Notes: a model not told the origin generated them from the sequence alone. A stretch of DNA of 64,000 nt from Chrysaora quinquecirrha (GCA_014526335.1 JACTAT010000037.1:11844008-11908007); one strand, 5' to 3'; shown: positions 10,120-22,149, counted from the first letter of the stretch. Numbers and translations: made by a program.

Positions 10120-12724
10120 TTAAAAAAATGAGCAAAAAAGACTGGGTTAGCAGTCTGTAGTTCTGTTAAGTCCGTTAGGTGCAAGAGAGTTAGCCAAGCC
10201 GATGAAGTATTGTTCTTTGGCTCGTCTAACACTCTCTCGTTTGTCATGTATTTGTAGTAAAGGCGTAACTTGTAAATCCTGTAATTTGTGTCCAGGCTGA
10301 CAGAAGTGTTCTGCCACCCCAGATTTGTCATGTCTTTTGTTTATAACGTCTCGTCTGTCTTCGTTAAATCTGTCTCGTCACCGTCTTCCCGTTTGTCCAA
10401 TGTACTGGCAGTTTTTGGTCCCGTTCTATAAGCATCGCTTGCACTGTAGCATGTAGATAACGTAAGTGGTATTGCAGTCAAGTCTTTGTCGTATTCGTAT
10501 AGTCTTGTCAGTATTGGTAAATGTAAAAGTTGTGGTACCGTTGCTTATATGTTTGCAAGTGATGCAGTCACGTGTCGAGTTACATTTCGTCACACCTTCG
10601 GGCTTATCTGTGCTTGCAGTTTTTAGTTTTGCTCGCACAAGATTAGGTTTTTTGGTCTCCGGTGGCTAAGTATAGGTGGCTGTCCGAAAGCTTCCTTGCA
10701 AGTGTCAGAGTTTTGTAAGGTGGCGTAATTCTGTCTCAGTATGTGACCCAGTTGTGGTAGGCTCGGGTGGTACGTGACCACAAATGGTGTCCTGTCATTG
10801 TGTTGTTTCTGTACTGTTTTGAGACTGTCAATTCGTGAAGTCTTGGAAGCTTTCTGTATTTCATGTTTGACGTGTTTCCGTCTGTAGCCTCTGTTCGTAA
10901 GGTATGTCAGTAGCTCGTCTGTTCGTCTCTTGAATGTAGTGTCGTCGGAACAAATACGTCTCAGTCGCAGGGCAAGACTGTATGGGATGGATTGCTTGGT
11001 GTGTTTCGGGTGTGCTGAAGTGTTAAGGAGGTATTGGTGTGTGTCAGTTGGTTTAATATAGAGGTCAGTGGAGATGCTGTTGTCTTGATTTAGGTTGACG
11101 GTGACGTCTAGGAAGTTTATGGATGTGGTGGAGATTTCGCTTGTGAATTTTATGGTTTGGTGTTTGTTGTTGAGTGTTTGGATGAATTCTTGAAGTTTGT
11201 CTTGCCCATGTGTCTAAATAATAAAAATGTCGTCGATGAACCGCCACCACACAAGAGGTTTGTGTGGTGCGTTCTCTAGGGCGTTAGATTCAAACGCCCC
11301 CATAAACAAATTAGCATATGGGGGTGCCATTCTTGTCCCCATAGCGGTCCCGTGTGTCTGTAGATAAAATTGTCCGTAAAACTCAGAATTGTTGTTTTTA
11401 ATATGATGTTAAGGAGGTCGCATACGGTTTCAGTAGGTGGTGTTTGTTTGGTACGCTTATTAAGGTAACCCCTGGCAGCCTCGATGCCTTCAGAGTGTGG
11501 TATGTTAGTGTACAGAGATGATACATCAAGAGTGACAAGGAGAGAGTTATCAGAAAGGTTACCGACGTTGGAAAGTTTGTTAAGGAAATGCGTGGTATCT
11601 TTAAGAAAGGAAGGTAGTTTATATACAAGAGGGTTGAGTATGTTACTGACGTATTCTGAAATACGTTCAGTGGGGTGGCCGTTGGCGGAGACAATCGGTC
11701 TACCAGGGGGTTTCTGTCTGTTTTTATGTATTTTAGGTAGGATGTAAAATCTTGAGCATCTAGGGTCGTTGGGTGTTAAATATGTAAATGTGTCTTTGTC
11801 TATCCGTTCGTCACGTTTCATCTGCTCAAGATATTGTTTGACTGTTTTAGTGACCTTATTGGTGATGTCTTTGTCATGTTTTTCGTAGAATGTCGTGTCA
11901 TTAAGTTATCGGTTGCATTCGTTTATGTAATAGTCTCTGTCCATAACGACAGTACCTGAGCCTTTGTCTGCAGGCTTTATTATGACTTCTGTACGTTTGG
12001 ACAATGTCTTAAGTGCGTTGCGTTCGTCTTTGGTCAAATTGTCTGTAATTTTGGTAGGTGTAATGTTGTGTATTTATTGGTTAACTTTGTTGATGTAAGA
12101 GTCTAATACAGGGTCAAGGTTCTTAGGTGGTGTCCAGTTGCTAGGTTTCTTGTATTTGTGACCGTTGTCGTTATTGTCAGACCCTGCATTATTGTTGCTG
12201 TCCGGTTTCTCGTTGAAGTAATGTTTCAGCCGAAGCCTACGTTGGTAGTCGTTGAAGTCTGCGTTAATTTCGTTCCAGTCAATGTTCTGTGGTGTTGGGC
12301 AGAAGTTAAGTCCACGTGAAAGTAATTAGTTTTCGTGTTCCGCCAGTTGGTTGGTCGATAAGTTAATAACTGTATCTGTCTCAAGGTATTTGGGTTTACG
12401 TCGTCTTTTGTTGGTTTGTCGTTTGTCTTGTCCCGTGATGTTACTGGTATCTGTAGGACTGTTTTCTGTCTGTTCAGTTTGTTGTCTTTGTTGCTGTTGT
12501 TGTACTTGTTGCTGTTGTTGCTGCTCTTGTTGTTGTGGTTCTTCTGTTTGGTTACAGGTTCTGTCAATGTCTTGAAGTGACTGAAGAGTGTTCATGTTAG
12601 TATTGTTACAATTAGCATTAGCATTAATTGTGTTACTAAGGTTGTTTCTTTTGTTTTGATTAGAGGCAGTGTCTCGTTGTTTGTTTGTTTTATTATTTTT
12701 ATTATTCTTATGTTTATTAGTTAT
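10120..12724 (-). pseudogene. Penelope-like element: reverse transcriptase plus GIY-YIG endonuclease
   Basis: Read on the minus strand, the order is typical of a PLE. It starts with an N-terminal Asn/Gln-rich region (12754-12330, including a Q-run). The RT core follows with SRFYILPKIHKNRQKPPGRP, motif A as TLDVSSLYTNIPHSEG, motif B as [18 protein letters not shown] (about 11345-11290) and motif C as [11 protein letters not shown] (about 11250-11220). A linker then leads to the GIY-YIG nuclease: CNTTYVIYMLQCKRC, CQYIGQTGRR and KSGVAEHFCQPGHKLQ, ending with KEQYFIGLANSLAPNG near 10165. RT plus GIY-YIG defines endonuclease-bearing PLEs, which copy RNA into target DNA. The frame is broken by several stops and shifts (for example near 12320, 12070, 11910, 11375, 11220 and 10430), so the copy is dead. 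A MITE separates it from its extreme N-terminus. Confidence 0.9.
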
Positions 12725-13444
12725 GGGCCTTTGCACACTAGAGTACTTTTCCAAATTTTAGTAAGGATTAACAAATTAACACCTTTTTTCCCAGTGTGCA
12801 AGGACTTTTTTGCATTTTCTACTATCCATAAATTCTAGTAAGGATGAAACAGGCCGACTAATTAAATATGGGCAGCTCCCGAGCTGCCCTTATTTCTGCC
12901 AAATGTCATCACGGATTAATTTCTTGACCTGAAGCGACATTTTCTTGCTTTTTCATTCGTTCTCGAAACAAGATGTCGGATGAAGAGTTTTTCATGCTTT
13001 TTTATGATTGTTTTCTATTTGCTGGAGCAAAGCGGCCAGGGCAGAATGCAAAGAATGATGTTGGTATTATCTGCATATGTTAGACTATCACTTTTACAAA
13101 TGCAACAAGCGGCATTAAGGTTCTTTATTCAACAATATTCTGAAGACCTAAAGTCGGAGAACCCAGATTCTTAAATTTAATTCATGTCATTCACTAAATG
13201 TCGAAAATAGGCAATTTCAAAATAAATATAATTCAAGTTGATGGTGCATTGAGGGTGAAAGAAAGAAGGAATTCTTCTCATACGTTACGGTGAACCCTAT
13301 CGAATCTGTCATCAGAAGTCGAAATGATTGATAGAGACTATTTCAGGGCATCAGGAATTTATGGTCGGAACTCAATAATTAGCAAATGCGCCCCACTGTT
13401 TGGTAGAATTTTGGCAGAATTTTAGGTCTAGTGTGCAAAGGGCC
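12725..13444. mobile_element. MITE of about 720 bp inside the PLE
   Basis: The ends are inverted repeats: GGGCCTTTGCACACTAGA on the left and its near complement TCTAGTGTGCAAAGGGCC on the right, with TAT/TATA bases outside both ends. The sequence interrupts the PLE Asn-rich N-terminal frame, which resumes on the far side. There is no transposase inside. The superfamily is uncertain because the target duplication is only 2-4 bases and ambiguous. Confidence 0.75.
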
Positions 13445-13720
13445 TATATTAGCTCTATTAGTGTTATTGTTGTTAGTAGTAGATGATGGCGTGGTGGTTA
13501 TGGTTTGAATTAAATTAGAGAAGTTGATTATAAGTGAGGGGTTATTGCTACGATGTGTATTGTTACGGATGGTATGTGTATTTTTTTGGAGTATTCCTGG
13601 TTTGAAAACGTGGTGTTGGATGTTGCAGATGAAATGATTGATTGTCGTGAGTGCTATGATGATGCCCTGAATTTGGTGAAGGGAGGAAGTGTGGATATAG
13701 GATTTGCGGATGTGAAATAT
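13445..13720 (-). pseudogene. N-terminal part of the PLE ORF beyond the MITE
   Basis: On the minus strand an open frame runs GIIIALTTINHFICNIQHH and on to ITTTPSSTTNNNNTNRAN, then meets the MITE. The Thr/Asn-rich composition continues on the other side of the MITE (HKNNKNNKTNKQ), supporting one original ORF. The true start was not identified. Confidence 0.5.
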
Positions 13721-14035
13721 TTACAATAGGAGTGAAATGTTTAGGTGTGTGTGGAATGTTTACATCAATAAAATTGTTGTACTTGTTATAATAATCAAGT
13801 GGAGAGTTGTGTTTTTGATTAGGACTATGTACAGAAAAATTAGGTATGTCTCTTCTAAATTTATTTCATTTTTTTGAATGTAGTTGCTTTTTTAGATTAT
13901 CATTTGAAAACTGAATATTTTGTTGTAGTTGAATAAATAAGTTGTAATTTGAAATTGTGGATAAATCATACCAGAGTTTTTGAAGCTGTGTGTGGATTAA
14001 CGAAATCGAATGCTTTGGTGCTGTACAATATCTCA

Positions 14036-14490
14036 CTTAGTCTTTACCTTTATGCTCGTTTTTGCACGCAATTCGGTGAATGACTATAGTCTTTGCTTAG
14101 TTTAGACTTTAGTCATTGCTCAGTCCAAAGCTGTTCTCTACCTAATCAACGCTTATAGTCTTCACCTTTTTGCACGTAATTATGCTCACAGATTTAAATG
14201 GCCCCAAAACATGCTTTTTAAGAAAAAGCTGTTTTATTTAAATCTGTGCCCAGAAGGTGTGAGGATAAAGTGGGTAGAGACTAGGTTGGGACTGAGCAAC
14301 GAGGACTATAATCTGAACTAAGCAAGGAATATAGTCATTCATCGAATTGCGTGCAAAAAGGTGAAGACTGTAAGCGTTGATTAGGTAGAGAACAGCTTTG
14401 GACTGAGCAATGACTAAAGTCTAAACTAAGCAAAGACTATAGTCATTCACCGAATTGCGTGCAAAAACGAGCATAAAGGTAAAGACTAAG
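14036..14490. repeat. Fold-back palindrome with about 146-bp arms
   Basis: Left arm 14036-14181 and right arm 14344-14490 are near-perfect inverted copies (CTTAGTCTTTACCTTTATGC against GCATAAAGGTAAAGACTAAG). The 162-bp centre holds a smaller inverted pair (CACAGATTTAAAT and ATTTAAATCTGTG). Arms and flank repeat the words AATTGCGTGCAAAAA and ACTATAGTC. It could extrude a long hairpin and looks like a fold-back transposon. Confidence 0.85.
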
Positions 14491-14720
14491 TCAGGAATAG
14501 GTAGAGACTAGGTAGTGATTAAGTGAGGACTATAGTCCGGACTATAGTCTTAAATATTCAAAGACTATAGTCATTCCTCAAATTGCGTGCAAAAAGACAA
14601 AGATCAAGTGAGGACTAGGTGGAGACTAGGCAGGGACTAAGCGAGGACTATAAACCGGACTATAGTCTTGAATAACTAAAGAGTATAGTCATTTATCGGA
14701 CTGTGTGAAAAAATGTTCAA
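14491..14720. repeat. Degenerate continuation of the fold-back repeat
   Basis: GAGGACTATAGTCCGGACTATAGTC and AATTGCGTGCAAAAAGACAAAG type words recur to about 14720, showing further partial copies of the arm sequence next to the palindrome. They were probably produced by the same element. Confidence 0.6.
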
Positions 14721-14807
14721 ATAGCAGCACGTTTTGAAATTTTGATTTGTTGCTCGTCGCATTGTTCAAGAGAGAAGGCAAGCTGTTAAGAAACGTTCTT
14801 CGAGAGA

Positions 14808-15598
14808 TGGCTTTCGAATGTGGATTTTGTGATAGCAATTTCAATAACAAAAGTAATCTAAATCGCCACTTGAAGAACAAACACAAAAGTTGTTACAAAG
14901 ACTTTAAATCTGTAAAAGATGAATTAGATCTGGACAGAGAAATACACGTTTTTTTTTTTATAAGGAACCTTTGGTCTGAGTTGAGGCTGGAGTTCTTTAA
15001 TTTTTCAACAAATTGAGGCTGAAAGTTCCTTATACTGTTCCTTGTCGTGGGATATGTATAAATACTAATTTTACAGCAAATTCATAGAAACTATTCTTCA
15101 TTTCTAACTTTAAGTATAAATGGAGCCTTTTGGGGAAGAAAGATGGGAAATATATTGTACTTCTGTTCCTTTTCGTACAAACCGTCTTCTTCTTTAAAAA
15201 AGAGTTTCTTAGTTTTTCATCCGAGCCTCGACAGTTCGTTAAAGTTCCTCAATTTTTTGGGAATTTTCAGCCTCGAGTTCCTTATAAAGGTGTTCCTTAT
15301 AAAATGATGATGATAATGTCTGCCCTGTGATGCTTGCTGAAGTAAATGATGATGAAGATATTATACAAGTTTTCAAGAGGAATTGTATATACTGTAAAAA
15401 TTTCAAACGTGATGAAGTTGTGAAAGGAATCATCGAAACAATGAGAAAGGCAAAGGAAGAAAATGGTATGAGTTTTGAAGAAGCCTTTCACTATACGATT
15501 GATAAAAGAAAGTTCCTAATCATGCGTCAGACAGCGATGGATGCAGATGATGAAAATGCAACAGACGATGATAATGATGATGCCTTTTTGACGCAGTA
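14808..15598 (+). pseudogene. C2H2 zinc-finger ORF split by a MITE
   Basis: From ATG at 14808 the frame gives MAFECGFCDSNFNNKSNLNR, then HLKNKHKS, a C-x2-C...H-x4-H C2H2 finger, then an acidic linker up to about 14950. After the MITE at 14959-15301 the protein-like sequence resumes as DDDNVCPVMLAEVNDDEDII, then FKRNCIYCKNFKRDEVVKGI and an acidic tail, stopping at 15597-15599. The halves probably formed one ORF of about 145 residues with a finger, a CxxC segment and an acidic end. The role is unknown. Further protein-like sequence (WFEENEEAKFSIFTRTDDDF, about 15663-15860) lies downstream in another frame. Confidence 0.45.
14959..15301. mobile_element. MITE of about 343 bp, TATAAGGAAC ends
   Basis: Both ends carry TATAAGGAAC in inverted orientation. 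Internal words related to GAGGCTGAAAGTTCCTTATA and its complement are repeated, so the inner repeats are also inverted. The element splits the reading of the C2H2 ORF. No coding capacity was seen. Confidence 0.65.
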
Positions 15599-15599
15599 A

Positions 15600-16110
15600 C
15601 TTACATGCATGTGAACAGACCAGCTTGCACTTAATCGTCATTATGGAAAATCAGAGCTCGATTGGTTGGTTTGAGGAGAATGAAGAAGCCAAATTTTCAA
15701 TATTTACTCGCACTGACGATGATTTTACTGGTTATAGTTTTTATAATCATCATGCTCAGAAATGAAGGAAACATGGAAACAAATTTGGAACTGTTCTATC
15801 AATGCATGCAAGCCAAAATGTTGTTGGTGGAGGAATGGCAAAGACTGTTGGGGACAATAAAACTCTGTAGAACATTGACTTGAACAATAAAAACCAAAAT
15901 TCTCGACTATGAATATTAATGCCATTATGTTCTACAAAACGTTCATTGAGTTGTTTCTTTTGTCTTACCTTTCTGAACAAAAAGAAAAAGAATAAAAAAA
16001 AAGAAAATGGTGGAAAAAGAGGTTGCATGAAAACGAGATGTGTCACGTTATTTGCAGATCACTGAAGCTTGATTGACAGGTCACGTGATTCACAGATCAC
16101 CCAAATTTGA
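15600..16110. other. Possible 3' part of the C2H2 gene, otherwise nothing
   Basis: Short frames only. A plus-strand reading with WFEENEEAKFSIFTRTDDDF near 15663 is protein-like but is broken by stops. An A-rich run lies at 15988-16006. No other element was recognised. Confidence 0.3.
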
Positions 16111-16139
16111 TTGATAGATTAACTGGTTTGATTGACATG

Positions 16140-16300
16140 TCGGCATTTTTTGTGTACTGTGGTGGATAAGCACTACTGTGGAGGGGTATTATGCTTGATG
16201 AGGCGGGTTATTATGCTTGTTGTGGTGGTGTTTTTTGCGTACTGTGGTGGATAAGCACTACTGTTGTGGGTTATTGTGGTGTTGTGGCAGTTATTGGCGA
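16140..16300. repeat. Short tandem duplication, GT-rich
   Basis: TACTGTGGTGGATAAGCACTACTGT occurs twice (from about 16156 and 16240), separated by related GGTTATTATGCTTGTTGTGG words. It is a local imperfect tandem duplication with a period near 84 bp. Confidence 0.7.
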
Positions 16301-16529
16301 AGTGGCCAGGTAAGAAGCAGCGAAAACAGATTTGTTGTTGAGTTGTTTGATTTGGGGTAGGACTGGTACAATTTACGCTGCGAAGAAATTTGTTAAACGC
16401 ACACTCGTCTGTTCTGGCCCAGGACAGACTTTTAGACCCAGAGGCATACGAAGGGCTGCGTTATACTTCAGTAAGGCCGTTAATGGATAGATTCGCTGTA
16501 AAGAACAGATCGAATAGCAAGAAAGCAAG

Positions 16530-16746
16530 CAATCTTTATTTGTTAATAAAGCTGAGGGGTTCTGGACCTGCAGCTTGTGCCCCCAGACCGATATTCTAGA
16601 AAGAATACCCTGGGTACTCATTTACCGACCTCATAAGGATAGACAGCTGAGTTGACTGTAGGCTTGTGGAAAGTGGTCCCGACGAGATTCGAACCCACGA
16701 CCTTGCGATCGTGAGCCGAACGCCTTGACCACTCGGCTACACCACC
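16530..16746 (-). mobile_element. tRNA-derived SINE
   Basis: On the minus strand the element starts with a tRNA-like head. It has A box TAGCCGAGTGG and B box GGTTCGAATCT at normal spacing, about 45 bp apart, which are internal RNA polymerase III promoter elements. A 130-bp body follows and ends in AATAAAGATTGC plus a simple TTGCTTTCTTGC tail. The anticodon arm does not fold well, so this is a SINE and not a working tRNA gene. Confidence 0.75.
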
Positions 16747-17022
16747 TATTACTGGCAAGATAGCATATCCTGTGTTAGATCTGGATGGTGTTTAACCATG
16801 GCCTGAACAAAAAATATTCCAGGCTTCAAGCCACATAGAAAAGTTATTTATCTTGGGTTGGTTCCACCAGGTGTAGCAATTACTATGTTAATATCCAGTG
16901 TGGAAGAAGAATTTAGGGTCAAGGTTACTTGTCCCGGCGTGAAGTTGCTATCGTACAGAGCAAGGGAAGCAAAGAGTTGAATTCGACATACTCTTTATTT
17001 TGAATAGCTTTAATAATTATTT

Positions 17023-17520
17023 TCAGTGAAAGCGCAGGTAAACAACCCATTGGAATAGGCAAAAAACGGTAGAGTTTGAGTTACTTGATGACTCCTGCGG
17101 TATCGCTATGTTGGGTTCGTATATATATTGTGTATTGGCAATGTGTTCTGCAGCTTGTTCTTGAACCGGGGATGCCGGGGAAAGCTCGCGATTGCGGTTG
17201 GAGGCATTTGCTCTTCTATCGCTGGCTAATTCTTCCCTGATTATTCCACGTAACTCGGAGATCGGGATAGATATGGATTCCTCAGGAACGGAGGCAACTG
17301 ACACACGGTCCAACTCTGGCACAGGATCTCTAGGGATTCTACCAAAATACGCAATTAAACGATCAATCAGAACTTGTATTGTGCCACTTGATTCCCAGCT
17401 CATAAGATTCGCATGATTTTTTTAGCTGCTCCTTCGTTAGATGCAGCCAGTCTGCTAGGGTACGAGACTAGTCACGGTTTAGGTTTTGGTTTGCTGAAGA
17501 TTGATTTCTGCTAGACATAT
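17023..17520 (-). pseudogene. SAP-domain, gag-like ORF fragment
   Basis: The minus strand starts with MSSRNQSSANQNLNRD at 17520. After a stop it continues LADWLHLTKEQLKKSCESYE, and after a frame change SGTIQVLIDRLIAYFG. This matches the helix-extension-helix of a SAP domain, a DNA/RNA-binding fold. A Pro/Ser/Glu-rich linker follows, with a segment SISIPISELRGIIREELASD. SAP heads are common on gag-like proteins of invertebrate retroelements; that origin is inference. At least two breaks make it non-functional. Confidence 0.5.
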
Positions 17521-20500
17521 TAAACAAGAAAAACGAATTTGATTGCAACTACAGCACTCTGAAAACTTCTCCACAAGTACGGTTTCACTTTGAATGATGG
17601 TGAAGGACTGAACGAATATTCCTAAGGGTGTGACAATGCATGACCAAATGACCTCGCGCGTTAACTAACATTTGCGGAAGAGCAAATGTGCACAACAAAA
17701 TTCCAAACCACTTCGTCGCTCGTAAAAAGCCGCGTAAACGCAAATTGCACTGAATAGAAATCCGCTCTTAGTTATTATGTACTGTGTAAAAAAGGATAGT
17801 TAATAACATAGATTGCAGGTTTGAAGGAGGTGAAGAACTTTCTTAACTCTGTATCTTGCATTAAGAAATGACGCAGTAGCTACATAACTTCTAAATACAA
17901 TAATCGAAAAGCATCACGCTATTTGAAACCGAAAATCGATCAATGAACTTCAATACGTAAAGAAATAAGTGAAACTGAATACTGGTAGAACATGCCAATC
18001 CAGACAGCAAATAAAATACCAAACAACAAACCCAAAATTTTTCTATGCGATAATGAGAAAGATGTATACAAAGTTATAGAGTTAAGCTTCGCCAGTGACA
18101 TAAACATTACAAGTACAACAGAAAAGATAAACAATTGTTGTATGCTAACCAAGATCTATAAAACATGTATTAATGTTTTACATCTATCAATTTGAAATGT
18201 TCCCAATAATTGCTTAAGCAGTTGTGTGCGAGGTGAAGGTGAATTGTTAAACTATTTCACAAATGTACTTTTAATGTATTTAACTAGCGTTTGTTGTAAG
18301 TTTTTTTATCTTGTCTCAATGCCGAGGACCGATTAGTACACATTTCATTGTCAATGCTTGATGAAATTTTTTAAGACACATATAATTAAAAAATTGCTAA
18401 GACGTCAGATGATTAGATGATTAGGCACAATCGGATAACTTCTTGCTCTGTAGCTGTGGTACAGTAGTAGTTAGTAACTAATTAACTTGGTTACAGATAG
18501 TGTCAGAAAAAATTCGAACTCTTGGTCGGGCAAATTTTTATCGGAAAAGTCTGTTTCGCATGCAATTCAACAACTGATGTTTGATGAAGGAGAACTATTG
18601 AGATTCGTGCTTGAAAAGACATTTTAGAAAAAGTCAATGCCTTTAATTTTCTTCTTTGATTTCCACTGTCTGTGTTAAAACTGAGTTATAATGTTCACCT
18701 AAACCATAAGCATGAAGATGGTAGCTACAAAGCAAATGATCAATGAGTTAAACCTGAGATCAACCCTGGAAAACGCTTATAGATCGGACGACGGGAGGTA
18801 AAAGAAGCAAATTTATCTATTTTAATTGGAAGAGGTATCGTTGTCTGAGAAACTTCTAATCTCTGCGCACAGAAAAAGACATGAGTATAACCAAGTCAAT
18901 TTAAATTTATTTTTCCTACATTGTTCTCTGTGATTACATTGCTTGGTCACGTTTTGTCATGCCTATAATGTCATGCTAACGCAGACAGAGCTACAGTCCC
19001 CATTTTTTAGTTCTACTCTGAAAGAGGCTCATTGCAAATTGGTTGTTGTGCATAGAAACATCTTACTAAAAGTATTCTTCTACTTTCTCTTAATTGATCT
19101 CCAAATGCTGCAGTGGCTCAGACTGGAAAAAAAGTCATACTTACGAAATACGAAGAGGTTCAGCGTTGAATTCCTCTCCAATTTTCAGAATTGGAGCATT
19201 TGCCTGAAATATTTCTATTTGCATTTTGAGTGCTTTTGAAAGAGCTTGGATCTAAAAGGAAGGGGAAAATGTTCAATGCACAATTTTTAGCATTTCTTAA
19301 ATCTGTCTTAGCACAGCTGATCCAATTTATAAACTATTTGGTAAATCTCAGAGGTTCACAGTCAAATCAAAATTTACGATACACATGAGTGATGTTACTC
19401 TAAGCCTATCAAAACCAAAATGAATGGAAAATTCGCAAAAGACGCTTGGGGGTACTCGACCAAGATGCATCGCGTTTTATACCAAAATACTAACTTTTAT
19501 GGTAATTAGTTATGTATAAGCAACACGTCAGCGTCAAATGCCCATTAATTCATCTTTCGTGGCATCAACTATCGTTTTTGTTCAACGTGCAGAGTTGTAG
19601 GCCCTGCTATTCGAAATAATTTTCTAATTTTAGAATAATTTTTTGCCTGCAATAGTCAAGTTAGGCAGGAACCTTGCCTTTAGAAGACCGATAGCAATTT
19701 TATCCGATTTAGCAAATGCATGCTCACTAGAAGTGCGTACATATTCAAAATTATAAACAACTATTCTCCTTCCATCACTCCATAGATTTTTTGCCAATAA
19801 AGCGCATATTTTTAGAAAAAGGCAGCTCAGCTTCACAGCAAACTTCCAACTGTTTTGTTTCAGAAACCCACTGCAAATCTAATTTTTTGTTTGTGAAAAA
19901 GGAGTATCACAGAAATGTTTCTAACCGTCTCGTCCTGATCTGAAAGCTGAAAAGTACATGTCAAATGCAACATGTTCACATTATTCCAAAATACACTCGC
20001 AGAAAGAAGAGGCACAGTGCAGAAGTTAGAAAAAGTCTCATTTCACAGCTGAGGCGTTTAGCACCTCAAATCAACATTGAAGCAAATTTCATCCCTTCAT
20101 TTGAAGAATTTGAAAAAAGAAGCTAAAACGTTGACTTGATACAATATCTAATTATATCTGATACATATTTCAAAGTTTCAAAATCATAGAAGAAATCAAC
20201 ATTAGAGAGAAATATGCTGCGTAGTGATGATATTTTTGATGAAGTTGAATTTCCACCAAAAGAAGATTCTGTGCATTCGTAAAAGCCTCGTGGTAACGCT
20301 ATTAAAAAGAAATGCAAGCAATCATGTTATTATCGCAGTGAAACATCTCAACACGTCTCTGCCTGTCTGCCGGACTTTCCAAACCCCGTATATTTGTGAG
20401 CGGCCATTGGCAACTGACAAAAACCTATACTAAATGAAAAATATTCCCATCTATCTAAAATAGTTATAATTGGATGTTTTTATTTAAACATTAAGTATAA

Positions 20501-20639
20501 AAATTTTGGATGGTCAATGCTATGAAAATGTCCTGCTTGCTGGCAACTATAATATGGGAATAGGGGTACGCGATAGTGCAGAAATGCCTACAACTTGCAC
20601 TAATGCCTGACTACCACTAATAACCTTTCGAAGGGGCTC
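17521..20639. other. Long AT-rich stretch with no recognised gene or element
   Basis: Only short frames (60-98 codons) without recognisable motifs. No long inverted or direct repeats with defined ends were found by eye. A diverged transposon could still be present. Confidence 0.45.
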
Positions 20640-20933
20640 ATACTCACAAATAAAAGACATTCTTTCATGAAATGCTATTTGTTTGAAAGAGGCTTCAGTG
20701 ACCATCATCATCTAATACACACAATACTAAACTCAACCTTTGTTAAATTGCCTCAAACGACTATCAGACACTGTAAGTATAAGAATTTCAGCTTAGAAAA
20801 GTTGCAAAGAGACTTGGATAACAAACTTCGTAGCAACATTACTACTGACTGTCAAGTATTACATTCAGTCGCCGAGAGTATACTACAGAAATACGTCCCC
20901 TTGAAGCCAAGGATGGTTAGAGGGCATATTAAG
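20640..20933 (+). pseudogene. LINE fragment: end of the endonuclease domain
   Basis: The frame LTNKRHSFMKCYLFERGFSD, then HHHLIHTILNSTFVKLPQ and a Lys-rich tract FSLEKLQRDLDNKLRSN, then AESILQKYVPLKPRMVRGH, is the pattern seen at the C-terminal end of the endonuclease/exonuclease/phosphatase domain of CR1/Jockey-type LINEs (SDHH, then KxxRGN). It is cut by a MITE at 20934 and resumes after 21259. Confidence 0.7.
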
Positions 20934-21259
20934 CCCAGGCCAAACGATGCAACATTTGAATGCAACATTTTTTGCCGACCCGATGTTGCGTCCTTTGGCC
21001 ACCCATGTTACAGTGTGCAACATTAGTTGTTGTTGCATGAAGTTTGAAAAGAATAAAAATTGTTGCACCGTGCAACATGATGTTACATCGTTTGGCAGGG
21101 TCTTGCAACATTTGTTACGCCCACGCATGCGTATAGCAAGGAACTATAGCGCCAAAAGCATGGTTAACATAGAAATAACATCATTGGTTTGTTTCCAGTT
21201 CTTTTTCAATAACGCAGAGAAATGTTGAATTGGAAATGTTGCAGCGTTTGCCACCCGGG
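20934..21259. mobile_element. MITE of about 326 bp inside the LINE
   Basis: The left end CCAGGCCAAACGATGCAACA and right end TGTTGCAGCGTTTGCCACCCGG are inverted repeats with few mismatches. GCAACATTT/AAATGTTGC words recur internally. It separates two collinear LINE segments, which demonstrates insertion. The target duplication was not resolved. Confidence 0.7.
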
Positions 21260-21725
21260 TAAATTTACTTTTCCGGGGCTTTAAGCCCAACGTCGTCGGA
21301 TTTGAGAAAAGCGATTGTGACAAGACCAAGACTCAAAACAGGGCAAACAAATCTGAAAATTAGAAAGGCCGTAAGAAAAATAAAAAGAAGAGAAATCTGA
21401 TAGTCAATATGAACAGATAAGCAAACCGCGACTTTTACATTCCTATAGACATTAAATTTGTTGACAATGAGACAAAATTCCGGGAAGTAGTCTAACCGAT
21501 GATTCCCAACGGCAACCCAACGGGGGAGAAAATCCTCCTTATAGAAGAAGGCGAGGTTATACCAGATGATAAAGTGATTGCTGAATGCTTTAAATCCCAC
21601 TTTGTGAACATCACAGACTCCCTTGATGTAGATCCTCATTTAAGGACGATGGGATTCATATGTATCTGGATGATAGAGTAGATATAACTACAGGAAATAT
21701 AAAAAAATTTTTCTCACCCAAGAAT
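21260..21725 (+). pseudogene. LINE fragment between endonuclease and RT
   Basis: The plus strand continues the LINE with TRPRLKTGQTNLKIRKAVRK, then after shifts FREVVSPMIPNGNPTGEKIL, LIEEGEVIPDDKVIAECFKS and HFVNITDSLDV. This is the usual pre-RT linker of CR1/Jockey LINEs (xGDxxISDDxxVAExFNxYF). At least three frame changes occur. It ends without the RT core. Confidence 0.65.
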
Positions 21726-21837
21726 TGTTCTCATAAAGAGTAAAGTCTCTATAGACCAAAAACATGAATTTGGTAACGTTGAATTGTTAAAAGAAGACTT
21801 AGGCACTAGTAATCAAATTGTAGGAATATACCAACAT

Positions 21838-21935
21838 TGCGATATACATTGCGAAACATTTTCAGGCATACTTGAAAGATTTTTTCGTCTGACACACCCC
21901 AGAGTATCAACGTCAGGCACAGACCGAAAAATAGA
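21838..21935 (+). repeat. Dispersed repeat R1, copy 1
   Basis: GGCATACTTGAAAGATTTTTTCGTCTGACACACCCCAGAGTATCAACGTCAG-type sequence recurs at 29725-29800 and 54745-54835 with many shared words (GGGCATACTTAAAAGCTTTTT, TCGTCTGAxAC, TCAGAxTA). Two of the three copies lie close to a PLE endonuclease fragment, so it may be part of that PLE family's terminal region. Confidence 0.65.
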
Positions 21936-21949
21936 CTATGTATCAACCA

Positions 21950-22083
21950 GAAAGAAAAGCTGAATTGGCATTGTGTTTTAAGCACCAATCAGCTTTAGGC
22001 GGGAAGAACAATGCGAATTAATTGAAGAGTCCAAGTGAGCAAACGAACTCTTTCTTGTCTACGCAGTACCGGCTTTTTGGTTT
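21950..22083. repeat. Left arm of a 130-bp inverted repeat
   Basis: The arm contains CAGAAAGAAAAGCTGAATT, CACCAATCAGCTTTAGGCGG and GAAGAGTCCAAGTG. The inverted partner is at 22371-22494 and the pair encloses a PLE endonuclease fragment. Confidence 0.8.
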
Positions 22084-22149
22084 CAATGTCGACAGACTCT
22101 GGGTGATCTATTAAATGTTCTTCTGTGGCAGAATCATGTTTAAGGGTGC

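Noticed and set aside
12351..12575. Cys-rich plus-strand frame with long CCC runs
   Set aside because: It is the antisense of the Gln-rich (CAA/CAG) region of the PLE ORF.
16674..16746. tRNA gene
   Set aside because: A and B boxes are present but the anticodon arm does not pair, and a SINE body and tail follow; called a SINE.
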